Assembly (NCBI GenBank): GCA_964035575.1
Contig: OZ037872.1
Coordinates: 992,001 to 1,056,000, forward strand
Direction of reading: 5' to 3'
From: Rhynchopus sp. YZ270_cl-10
Taxonomy: Eukaryota; Euglenozoa; Diplonemea; Diplonemida; Diplonemidae
Length of the DNA stretch: 64,000 bases
Shown here: piece by piece, positions 52,736 through 60,930 of the stretch
Layout of the letters: each line of letters begins with the position of its first letter
Position numbering within the stretch: the stretch's first letter is position 1
Notes under the pieces: generated by a model
What the model was told of the DNA's origin: nothing
Seen by the model: the letters and a program-made list of their open reading frames with translations, nothing else
Database searches by the model: none
Program-made: the position numbers and the translations under genes

Positions 52736-54619
52736 ATGTCGGGGGTTAAATCACGAAATGCAAGATCTCGATCGCATTCTGGTCCTAAAATAAATACGAA
52801 GAAGGGAGGGAACGTCGCGTACCCGAGATTGGGGACGTGGGAGTGGCGCGTCTTTGGGCGCCGCATGAGAAAACCAGCACCGAAGACACCTCCATCACTA
52901 CCGTCACCGCCCCCTTCCTCTGAGCTGCCGAAGGGCTACCCCCGCCTTGGGGAGTGGGAGTGGAAGGGGCTGAGCATTTCCCCAGCAGCATACCCACACT
53001 TTACGCTAGGGTTGAAATGGCTGTTTACGTACAACCATGAGGAAGCGAGACACTGCTTTGAAGTCGCGCATGAGATCGACCCGCAGGCGCCTATTCCACT
53101 GTGGGGCATCGCATACTGCCTAGGACCGAATTACAACTTACCATGGGATTTTTTGTCAATAGATATTATACAGCTTGCAAGGAAGTTTGCGATCGATGCA
53201 ATGACGTTGGCGCAGAGTGCCTCTCCGTTGGAGAAGATGCTGTGTGATGCTTTGTTACGACGTTATCCCTCTGCAAGCAAGGCAAGCGAAGCGACCATGC
53301 AGCAGTGGACAGAGGACTACGCAGATGCGATGGACGCAGTGCAGAAGGAACACCCAGACAGCATCGATGTGATGGTTCTGACTGCAGAAGCGTTTATGAG
53401 CATCTCTCCATGGAAGCTCTGGAACATCTACACCGGTCACCCATCTCCCGCCCCCTCCAAAACCCTTGAGACAGCTGTCCTCCTGGAACGTGCCATGGCG
53501 TTGGTAAAGGAAAAGAACCTCCCCCATCACACAGGGGCCCTGCACCTCTACATCCATCTGATGGAGATGTCGCACACACCCGAGAAGGCGCTCCCCGCAT
53601 ACGATGTGTTGGTGTCGGGCATCTGTCCCGATGCTGCGCATCTGCTGCATATGGGGACACACATCGGGATTCTCTGCGGGGAGTACCACAAAGCGGTGCA
53701 GCACAACAGAGAGGCGGTGGTCGCGGACAAACACTTCTTCAACTATAAAAAGCAGGTAAAGTCCTTTTACGTGTTGTACACGCTGCATAATTTGCATTTC
53801 ATGTGTTACGGTGCAATGTTTGCAGGTGACATCGTCTCGGCATTGGAGGCGGCAAATGGGATCCGTGAAATAATGGACGAAGAAATGCTCCAGTGGAACA
53901 AAATATCGCGCTTTGCGGACACCTACTGTGCAGTGAAGTACCACGCCCTGGTGCGCTTTGGGCGTTGGGAAGACATCCTCGCAGAGCCCTTCCCCGCAAA
54001 CGCAGAGTTGTGCAGCTACCAAACCTGCGTGCTGCACTACACCCGTGCACTCGCATTTGCACTAGGCCGCAACGACACTGCAAAGGCAGAGGCAGAGTGC
54101 GCACTATTTGAAGCTGCATACGAAAGGGTCCCCCCCGGACGTGGCCGCATGCTGCACAACAACACAGGTCGCGACCTGCTGGACGTGGCACGCGAGATGA
54201 TGTACGGCGAGGTTATGTTCCGTGCCGGACGCATGGAGGAGGGTGTGCGGCGGGTGGAGCGGGCGGTGGCGATGGAGGACAACCTTCCTTATGACGAGCC
54301 GTGGGGTGTCATGCAGCCGACACGCCATGCTTTGGGGGCGCTTCTGTTGGAGATGGGGCGGGCGGCTGAGGCGCTTGTTGTGTTCAACGAGGACCTGGGG
54401 CGGGGTGAGCATGGGGGCAGGCTGCCTCGCGTAGCTGTGCATGTGGACAACATATGGGCGATGCTTGGTGTGGCAGACGCCACACACGAGTTGAAGCGCC
54501 CTCTCGACCCTTCGTTCGCTCGCCGCCTGCAGATACAAATGAAGCGTGCCGACCCGTCCATCAAAGCTGCTTGCTTCTGCAGACTCGCCAAATGCAAAGC
54601 GTGTCCAAGTTCACTCTGA
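52736..54619 (+). CDS. TPR-repeat protein, paralogue B
   Basis: A 627-residue paralogue of the preceding gene with the same core (YIHLMEMSHTPEKALPAYDV, HLLHMGTHI, HALGALLLEMGRAAEAL). The N-terminus is ~60 residues longer, basic then proline-rich, and contains a duplicated phrase: YPRLGTWEWRVFG and then YPRLGEWEWKGLS, of which the second aligns with the start of paralogue A. An ancestral start may have been extended by a small internal duplication. DNA identity to paralogue A is patchy, with near-identical tracts at 53486-53694 and 53928-54397 amid diverged sequence, which indicates gene conversion. The ATG lies nine bases after a CCACAG acceptor-like site. Confidence 0.85.
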   Translation: MSGVKSRNARSRSHSGPKINTKKGGNVAYPRLGTWEWRVFGRRMRKPAPKTPPSLPSPPPSSELPKGYPRLGEWEWKGLSISPAAYPHFTLGLKWLFTYNHEEARHCFEVAHEIDPQAPIPLWGIAYCLGPNYNLPWDFLSIDIIQLARKFAIDAMTLAQSASPLEKMLCDALLRRYPSASKASEATMQQWTEDYADAMDAVQKEHPDSIDVMVLTAEAFMSISPWKLWNIYTGHPSPAPSKTLETAVLLERAMALVKEKNLPHHTGALHLYIHLMEMSHTPEKALPAYDVLVSGICPDAAHLLHMGTHIGILCGEYHKAVQHNREAVVADKHFFNYKKQVKSFYVLYTLHNLHFMCYGAMFAGDIVSALEAANGIREIMDEEMLQWNKISRFADTYCAVKYHALVRFGRWEDILAEPFPANAELCSYQTCVLHYTRALAFALGRNDTAKAEAECALFEAAYERVPPGRGRMLHNNTGRDLLDVAREMMYGEVMFRAGRMEEGVRRVERAVAMEDNLPYDEPWGVMQPTRHALGALLLEMGRAAEALVVFNEDLGRGEHGGRLPRVAVHVDNIWAMLGVADATHELKRPLDPSFARRLQIQMKRADPSIKAACFCRLAKCKACPSSL

Positions 54620-54747
54620 AGCCCCTCAAATTGTTGGCATCTAAACACCTTTTCAGCCATTTGAACCTTTGTGAAAAAATGTGTCCAAGTTCAACTTTGA
54701 AAGATGGCGAAGTATCTGATTCCTTAGGTTCATCTTAACTTCCTTCT

Positions 54748-54790
54748 AGATGTGCACAAGAGAGGTAGATTCATCTCAAAGTTTTTCTCT
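54748..54790 (+). other. Small hairpin element
   Basis: CTTCTAG, then AGATGTGCACAAGAGAGG and TAGATTCATCTCAAAG, then a T/C-rich tract. AGATG pairs with CATCT. A degenerate neighbour (CTTAGGTTCATCTTAAC) precedes it at about 54722-54740. Confidence 0.6.
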
Positions 54791-55241
54791 CTTTCGTAGC
54801 GCATCTTGTTTTCTGCATAAAAAGCTTTACCTTTCAAAATGAGGATCGCATTGGCACGATCTCTTCTAAAACGAAAAAAATCATTTTTTTTTGACCAATT
54901 TCCCCAAACATCAATGCTACACTATTAACGTAACGCGCCCTGTCTTTCCGGTTACCATACGGTTATGATTTAATCTTAGATCACGCCATCACTTCTCTCT
55001 GTTTTGCCTATAAAAGAAGAGCGTCCTAAACGCAAGGTATACATGCCCAGTTGCTGCATAGCTTGCACATTTATGTTCTCTTTTAGTTGTGGTGACAACG
55101 AGGGGTTGTGGTGGAAAGGGTGCAGGGGGAAACTGCAACTGCAGTTTCAGTAGGCCTCCTGGACCCGAATATTAATGAAGTAAGGTGGACACTGCCTGCG
55201 TTGTCTTTTTTCTTTCTTTTCCCCCCCTCCCCCTTTACTTT

Positions 55242-55283
55242 AGGTGACGGAGGGGAGGGGGTTGGGTTCATCTAATAAAACCT
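55242..55283 (+). other. Small hairpin element (degenerate)
   Basis: CTTTACTTT then AGGTGAC, a G-rich middle, and GTTCATCTAATAAAACC followed by a T run. It keeps the two flanks but not the usual loop. Confidence 0.4.
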
Positions 55284-55303
55284 TTTTTTTTAGGCAGGTT
55301 TTC

Positions 55304-55350
55304 AAGTTGACTAACAACGCGAGATTTTAGGTCCATCTTACCAACCTTTT
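55304..55350 (+). other. Small hairpin element
   Basis: AAGTTGACTAACAACGCGAG then ATTTTAGGTCCATCTTACC and AACCTTTTC. GAC/GTC and CTAA/TTAG can pair around an ACGCGAGAT-type loop. Confidence 0.5.
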
Positions 55351-55611
55351 CTTCCTGTATTATGGTCACACCAAGGTCAATCACACCACGACTTTTTTTC
55401 CAAAATCACATTTCTCTTCCCTATTATTTCCCCTTTATTAGAAACCCCCCCCTTTTTTGTTTCGTACAAAAAACAATGACTCTGCTTGGACACTCTTGTC
55501 TTTTGTTCTGCACATACACAAAAAAGCGCCATTTTCCGATATTACCACTAGGCAATGTTTGAAGATGTACACTAAGCGCTTTCCCCCCCACAGAAAGAGC
55601 CCCCCTTTTTT

Positions 55612-55655
55612 AGGTGACTAAGCGCGAGAGGCTTAGGGTCATCTTATAAACCTTT
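55612..55655 (+). other. Small hairpin element (best copy)
   Basis: CCCCTTTTTT then AGGTGAC, stem CTAAGC (55618-55623), 7-base loop GCGAGAG, stem GCTTAG (55631-55636), then GGTCATCTT, which pairs with AGGTGAC by Watson-Crick and G-U pairs with one bulge. The tail ATAAACCTTTC and a T run follow. Confidence 0.8.
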
Positions 55656-55797
55656 CTTTTTCTTTTTTTTGAACACCGACGAAGTGCCCCTTCCCCTCTG
55701 AGGCTGATCCCGCTGTGGATGAACCGAAGAGGGCGAGCGTTTCCCAAGAGACGTTTTTTTTTTGTGCACTGTCAAACCCATCCTCGTTCACCTCTTT

Positions 55798-55835
55798 AGA
55801 TGACCAAGCACGCGAGCCTCAGGTCCATCTGTATG
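55798..55835 (+). other. Small hairpin element
   Basis: CCTCTTT then AGATGACCAAGC, ACGCGA, GCCTCAGGTCCATCT. AGATG pairs with CATCT and ACC with GGT. A C-rich tract follows. Confidence 0.6.
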
Positions 55836-56616
55836 TCCCCCACCCCACCCACCCCATATTGATAACAGATTTACGTTTTTATTCCTACGAAGCTTGCTTT
55901 AAAGGAGAAAATAGTATTACCGGGTACGGTCGCCAAATCATCCCTCAAAACAGGAGGATTTGTGCAATCAGCGAAAAACAACTTTACCTTTACCTACCAA
56001 CCATATTTCTACTTTAGAGGGTACCAAAGAGCAGCTCTCCATCGCCTCGAGAGAAAATGTGGGAGAAGCAGTGGAGGAAAAAGGAAAATGTTTGTTTTGT
56101 TTTGTTTTGTTGTGTTGAAACGTTCCTCACTGATGCCCCTTTTTTGTGCGCTCGAGAAGCGTCTTCGTAAAATTGCTTTTTTATTTTGGTGTGTTTCGTG
56201 TCTCAAACAACAAAACAACAAAATAAAACGGAAATAGTAAAGGCCCCTCAAGGTGTTTGTTTATATTATTGCAACCCAGGTTTCAAAAAAGAAAAATTCT
56301 GAAGCCAACCTACATCACCCGGGCCTAATTACCATACACTGATCCCCATTCGTTACCTGACGAGTGGAGGCGGGAGGAGGACGTAGTGGGCGGTATCCAC
56401 GACAGAGAGAAAAGGTGGTGGCTGCGTGGAGGTCACACGAGGTGGTGTCTACACGTTGTCAATTTTTGAATTTTTCAAAAAAAAAAAAAAAAAACGTTTC
56501 AATACTTCTCCGATCACAAAAGTGTTTGTTGCATCGGAGAGTCTTCCTCTCCATTTCGGTTGTTTCTGATAAGTTCTTGTGACATCACCCCTTTTTGTCT
56601 TTTGCGCCTTTTTTTA

Positions 56617-56660
56617 GTCGAAAGACGTGCATGCACGAAAGTCAATTTCATTTAAACAAA
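56617..56660 (+). other. Small hairpin element (degenerate)
   Basis: A T run and TAG, then TCGAAAGACGTGCATGCACG, AAAGTCAATTTCATTTAAAC and a C/T tract. Closest to the copy at 56719. Confidence 0.4.
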
Positions 56661-56718
56661 TTTTCCCTTCTTTCTTTTTCTCATGTTTTACGTCTTATTC
56701 ACCAACTCGTGGTTGCAG

Positions 56719-56760
56719 GCGTGTGTGTGTGCACGAGAGGCAGATTCATTTGAAAGGTTT
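56719..56760 (+). other. Small hairpin element
   Basis: GGTTGCAG then GTGTGTGCACGAGAGGCAG, ATTCATTTGAAAGG and a T run. It is linked to the 45-bp dispersed element starting 13 bases later. Confidence 0.55.
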
Positions 56761-56772
56761 TTTTTTTTTTTT

Positions 56773-56820
56773 GTGCTTTCATCCGGATGGCTGGCATCGT
56801 ACGTGGGTCAGTCGGAGGTG
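56773..56820 (+). repeat. Conserved 45-bp dispersed element, copy 2
   Basis: GTGCTTTCATCC, GCTGGCATCGTACGTG, GTCAGTCGGAGGTG; matches 19988-20032 on the opposite strand. Confidence 0.85.
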
Positions 56821-56957
56821 CATTAATAACGTCACTTTCTTTATGGGGAAATGAGTGCGAAACGTGCCTAACTTTGCCTACCTGCATCCCAAAGTGTTTG
56901 TGTTATTGTGACAGCTAAAATGCCTGCAAAACCATACAATCTTGACTACTTTATTAT

Positions 56958-57158
56958 TCAGAGTTTATTATGTTTATTGCACACCACCGCCGCTACATGA
57001 TTAGATGCGCATTCCATTTTTTCCCCCCAGATTTCCAATTTCTTTGCAGTTTCGGACACAATACGCCCACGCTTGACTTTTCGGGTTAATTGTATTGCTG
57101 AAGATTCAGTAGATGAGAAACGCAGTGGTCTGTCCATGACCGAATGTTGTCTAGGCAT
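56958..57158 (-). CDS. Hypothetical small basic protein
   Basis: A 66-codon ATG-to-TGA frame rich in Lys/Arg, with LTRKVKRGRIVSETAKK in the middle. On the same strand an ATAAAAGG box sits 6 bases before the ATG. No family is recognised. It may be chance or a scrap. Confidence 0.25.
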   Translation of the reverse strand: MPRQHSVMDRPLRFSSTESSAIQLTRKVKRGRIVSETAKKLEIWGEKMECASNHVAAVVCNKHNKL

Positions 57159-57360
57159 GAGAGCCTTTTATGATTGAGGTGACAAAGAAGGGTCTGATGT
57201 GAGTAGTGAAAGGCGTTGTGAAGAGCATGTTCGCGCGCTCAACCGTTTTCAATTGCAAATAAAGAAAGGTGTCAATTGGTGATTTGTTTGTATCAGTAAC
57301 ATGTTCCATTCCTTCTCCCAACACCGTAATACCCACTTTGCAGGTGTGTACGACAAAACA

Positions 57361-58692
57361 ATGAACGCCCCACTGCGAGTGGCGGCGTGTGGGGTGCGGT
57401 TTGCATCGTCCCCAGCACAGATGCGAAAGGTGCGCAGGTTGGAAGCTGAGCTGCTCCCACTGAAGACACCTGGACTGCCGAACATGGCACTTCGCAAAGC
57501 AACACGTGACGCGACACTGATGCTGCGTGCTCAGGTTGAGGAGAATGTGGGTTTGAGCATCGAGGACACATTGGAGCTGAAGGCAACGCAGAAGTATCTG
57601 TCCACCGCCATCAAGAACGACGGAGACTGCAAACGTCTGGCTGTGCTGCTGCGCGAGGTGCAACGTGTGAAGCCACTTCTGGACTCGTCGCTGGTGTGCG
57701 ATGTGCTGCGGACAGCGTGCATTGTGGCACCGCAGGCAGGTGTGTCAAAGCGGGGCCTGCTGCGATTCATCGAAGCTGTCTTCTCGTCCACATGCAAGCA
57801 GTTCAGTACAAACCCGCTTCCGCTTCTGGAGAGGATTCTGCCTCTGTACGTGCAGACGTGTCTGAGCCTGAACGAGCCTTCGAAGTGTCTGAAGGTGAAG
57901 CGACTGATCCTGAACATGGACGTGCCTGCGGGGTACGACAGGCCATTCCACTTTGCACTGGAGCGTCTGACGTTTTCGATGTACGACCTGATTGAGCTGT
58001 GGCATGCAAAAGCTGTGAAGCGGGTGAAGAGAACTGTCATCACAAAGTCGGGTCGGAAGCCTGTGACAGTCACAAAGGTCAGCAAATACCACATGCACGT
58101 TGTGCACTTACTGGAGGAGGTGTTCACTGCTGTGGAGGAAGTGTTCTGCTCATTCCAGCAGCAGTCGCTTGACCCTGGGATGTTTGACGTGATCGAGAGC
58201 ATGCGTATGGGTTCGTTCGACCCTTCTACCGATGGCCACATTGAGGTCTCAAGAGACGGCCTCGTGACATCGCTGTCGTCGAACTTTGACAAAGTGATGG
58301 GTGACATTCTCGAGCCTATGGGCAGCAACACAACCGCAACAGAAGCGACTGCTGCGCCAAGCACTGCAGAAAGCACGGCAGAAAGCACTGCAGAGGAGAC
58401 ATCTGCAGACACGTCTGTTGAGGATGCTGTTGCACAGGTGTTGGACGGAGGGTTGGTGGTGAACCTTCCCATTATGATTGAGGTGCCGATTGCAGGCGCA
58501 CACCCGACGGAGACACTTTGGGTGCCGACACACTCTGAGGATTTGTACATCCTTGGCTCCGACGACGAGCCTCTGCAGGAGGCGGTGAGTGCTGGCTACA
58601 AGAAGCTCTTCAAGCGACGTGTTCGGGTGCCGAAGGAGCTGCGCCACCTTGAGGAGGGTACTGCCGAGGACACTCACGGCAGGGTGGTGTGA
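57361..58692 (+). CDS. Unrecognised protein family, tandem copy 1
   Basis: A 443-residue protein of unknown function. The start MNAPLRVAACGVRFASSP resembles a mitochondrial targeting leader (basic, Ala/Ser-rich, RFASS cleavage-like). The body is mostly helical and basic in the first half. A Thr/Ser/Ala/Glu-rich low-complexity linker (~328-355, repeated AEST) separates it from a C-terminal segment that ends KKLFKRRVRVPKELRHLEEG. No domain is recognised. This ATG was chosen because homology among the three copies starts 38 bases upstream at CCCACTTTGCAG, and in-frame extension beyond that is unique to each copy. Residue 72 is Glu here. Confidence 0.8.
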   Translation: MNAPLRVAACGVRFASSPAQMRKVRRLEAELLPLKTPGLPNMALRKATRDATLMLRAQVEENVGLSIEDTLELKATQKYLSTAIKNDGDCKRLAVLLREVQRVKPLLDSSLVCDVLRTACIVAPQAGVSKRGLLRFIEAVFSSTCKQFSTNPLPLLERILPLYVQTCLSLNEPSKCLKVKRLILNMDVPAGYDRPFHFALERLTFSMYDLIELWHAKAVKRVKRTVITKSGRKPVTVTKVSKYHMHVVHLLEEVFTAVEEVFCSFQQQSLDPGMFDVIESMRMGSFDPSTDGHIEVSRDGLVTSLSSNFDKVMGDILEPMGSNTTATEATAAPSTAESTAESTAEETSADTSVEDAVAQVLDGGLVVNLPIMIEVPIAGAHPTETLWVPTHSEDLYILGSDDEPLQEAVSAGYKKLFKRRVRVPKELRHLEEGTAEDTHGRVV

Positions 58693-58748
58693 AAGGAGCT
58701 TTGGTGGATGGTAGGTTGAACTCTGTGCATTAGACTGGCGTTGTTGGA

Positions 58749-58935
58749 GTGTGTTCAGAAGTGACCTCTGAACAACTCGATCCTCCAGAACAGACGTTGT
58801 ACATTGACTACTTGTGCACGCCAGTATGGGGGCGTTTTCCGGTGATGTCTCAAGAGAGAACCAGCTGTACCTGTACATTCTCAGCGGTACATGAGACTGA
58901 ACAATCCCTTACCCGGAGTCACTACGCCCCAAGAA
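58749..58935 (+). pseudogene. Coding-like scrap, inverted in next unit
   Basis: Plus-strand reading CSEVTSEQLDPPEQTLYIDY. The next unit carries CSEVTYEQLDPPEEALDIDY on the minus strand at 61115-61216. The flanking CATCGTAGCCAGGTTACC is in the same orientation in both, so an internal segment was inverted. The family of the peptide is not recognised. Confidence 0.6.
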
Positions 58936-58987
58936 TAGCGGAGCGCATCGTAGCCAGGTTACCAGTTGTGTGGAGTGTATATGTTGT

Positions 58988-59013
58988 TCGTGGGGGTGGG
59001 GGTGGGGGTGGGG
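58988..59013 (+). repeat. GGGGGT repeats, G-quadruplex-capable
   Basis: Four G5 runs separated by single T. A matching set lies at 61269-61288 after copy 2, in each case followed by GAGTTAA, a T run and GTCAGAATCATTCG. Confidence 0.8.
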
Positions 59014-59598
59014 GAGTTAAGTAACAGCACCTTTTTTTTTTTTTTTGTCAGAATCATTCGTGGACGTCTTCCCCAAGCGTACTTTTCTGGCACAGTTAAA
59101 TGTCGGAGTGTGTGGGATGGGGAGGGAGTTGGAAGATGGAGAACGTATCTCCTGACAAGCCAAGTGTCGGGAAATCTCACAGCGTCGGTTTTTTCTATTT
59201 GTCAAAAGCTTCAACAAGCTTCCCATGAGAACGGATTTTTTTTTTTTGTTCTTCAGTAAGTTTCCATACAGAAGTGTTTCAAGTAATCTTGAAGCAGTGG
59301 ATGTAGTGTTTTCTCTGCTGCCCGGTATCGCAGTTGCAAACTCGCATCTATTGTGCTGATTGTGTCATATATATTGTATATAAAGGTGTTTCGCAGAATT
59401 TGTGCAGGATCACCTTACACTGTATTGATGCCTGCAATAAAAAGGGCACCATTGCTTACATTTTTGTTGTAATTTTTTTAAACGTACACAGAGAAGTTAG
59501 TAAAACAACCGGCTGTGCTCCCCTTCCTAGTACTTTTTGAAAATTATTCTCTTTATACTTCCCACCTCACCCACTTTGCAGGTGTGTACGACAAAACA

Positions 59599-60930
59599 AT
59601 GAACGCCCCACTGCGAGTGGCGGCGTGTGGGGTGCGGTTTGCATCGTCCCCAGCACAGATGCGAAAGGTGCGCAGGTTGGAAGCTGAGCTGCTCCCACTG
59701 AAGACACCTGGACTGCCGAACATGGCACTCCGCAAAGCAACACGTGACGCGACACTGATGCTGCGTGCTCAGGTTGAGGAGAATGTGGGTTTGAGCATCG
59801 AGGACACATTGAAGCTGAAGGCAACGCAGAAGTATCTGTCCACCGCCATCAAGAACGACGGAGACTGCAAACGTCTGGCTGTGCTGCTGCGCGAGGTGCA
59901 ACGTGTGAAGCCACTTCTGGACTCGTCGCTGGTGTGCGATGTGCTGCGGACAGCGTGCATTGTGGCACCGCAGGCAGGTGTGTCAAAGCGGGGCCTGCTG
60001 CGGTTCATCGAAGCTGTCTTCTCGTCCACATGCAAGCAGTTCAGTACAAACCCGCTTCCGCTTCTGGAGAGGATTCTGCCTCTGTACGTGCAGACGTGTC
60101 TGAGCCTGAACGAGCCTTCGAAGTGTCTGAAGGTGAAGCGACTGATCCTGAACATGGACGTGCCTGCGGGGTACGACAGGCCGTTCCACTTTGCACTGGA
60201 GCGTCTGACGTTTTCGATGTACGACCTGATTGAGCTGTGGCATGCAAAAGCTGTGAAGCGGATGAAGAGAACTGTCATCACAAAGTCGGGTCGGAAGCCT
60301 GTGACAGTCACAAAGGTCAGCAAATACCACATGCACGTTGTGCACTTACTGGAGGAGGTGTTCACTGCTGTGGAGGAAGTGTTCTGCTCATTCCAGCAGC
60401 AGTCGCTTGACCCTGGGATGTTTGACGTTATTGAGAGCATGCGTATGGGTTCGTTCGACCCTGCTACCGATGGCCACATCGAGGTCTCGAGAGACGGCCT
60501 CGTGACATCGCTGTCGTCGAACTTTGACAAAGTGATGGGTGACATTCTCGAGCCTATGGGCAGCAACACAACTGCAACACAAGAGACTGCTGCGCCAAGC
60601 ACTGCAGAAAGTACTGCAGAAAGCACTGCAGAGGAGACATCTGCAGACACGTCTGTGGAGGATGCTGTTGCACAGGTGTTGGACGGAGGGTTGGTGGTGA
60701 ACCTTCCCATTATGATTGAGGTGCCGATTGCAGGCGCACACCCGACGGAGACACTTTGGGTGCCGACACACTCTGAGGATTTGTACATCCTTGGCTCCGA
60801 CGACGAGCCTCTGCAGGAGGCGGTGAGTGCTGGCTACAAGAAGCTCTTCAAGCGACGTGTTCGGGTGCCGAAGGAGCTGCGCCACCTTGAGGAGGGTACT
60901 GCCGAGGACACTCACGGCAGGGTGGTGTGA
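59599..60930 (+). CDS. Unrecognised protein family, tandem copy 2
   Basis: 443 residues, differing from copy 1 at a handful of sites: residue 72 Lys, Met for Val in the KRVKR stretch, Ala for Ser in FDPSTDG, and Gln-Glu in the Thr-rich linker. The last three are shared with copy 3, so copies 2 and 3 are the closer pair. The start is 17 bases after the shared TTTGCAG. Likely mitochondrial by its leader; function unknown. Confidence 0.8.
   Translation: MNAPLRVAACGVRFASSPAQMRKVRRLEAELLPLKTPGLPNMALRKATRDATLMLRAQVEENVGLSIEDTLKLKATQKYLSTAIKNDGDCKRLAVLLREVQRVKPLLDSSLVCDVLRTACIVAPQAGVSKRGLLRFIEAVFSSTCKQFSTNPLPLLERILPLYVQTCLSLNEPSKCLKVKRLILNMDVPAGYDRPFHFALERLTFSMYDLIELWHAKAVKRMKRTVITKSGRKPVTVTKVSKYHMHVVHLLEEVFTAVEEVFCSFQQQSLDPGMFDVIESMRMGSFDPATDGHIEVSRDGLVTSLSSNFDKVMGDILEPMGSNTTATQETAAPSTAESTAESTAEETSADTSVEDAVAQVLDGGLVVNLPIMIEVPIAGAHPTETLWVPTHSEDLYILGSDDEPLQEAVSAGYKKLFKRRVRVPKELRHLEEGTAEDTHGRVV

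Larger units (their letters stand above)
54620..57360. other. 2.7-kb spacer rich in small hairpin elements
   Basis: No convincing host gene. It holds at least seven copies of the small hairpin element (54748, 55242, 55304, 55612, 55798, 56617, 56719), each after a pyrimidine tract and AG, plus the 45-bp dispersed element at 56773-56820. A weak 66-codon frame lies at 56958-57158. Confidence 0.6.
58693..59598. other. Spacer between family copies 1 and 2
   Basis: Contains a coding-like scrap (58749-58850), a GGGGGT run (58988-59013) and TCAGAATCATTCGTGGACGT, all also found after copy 2, so they belong to the duplicated unit. Confidence 0.6.

Noticed and set aside
57141-57180. Possible further small hairpin (CTAGGC, ATGAGA, GCC)
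   Set aside because: Only a 3-bp stem and no TCATCT flank; too weak to count in the family.
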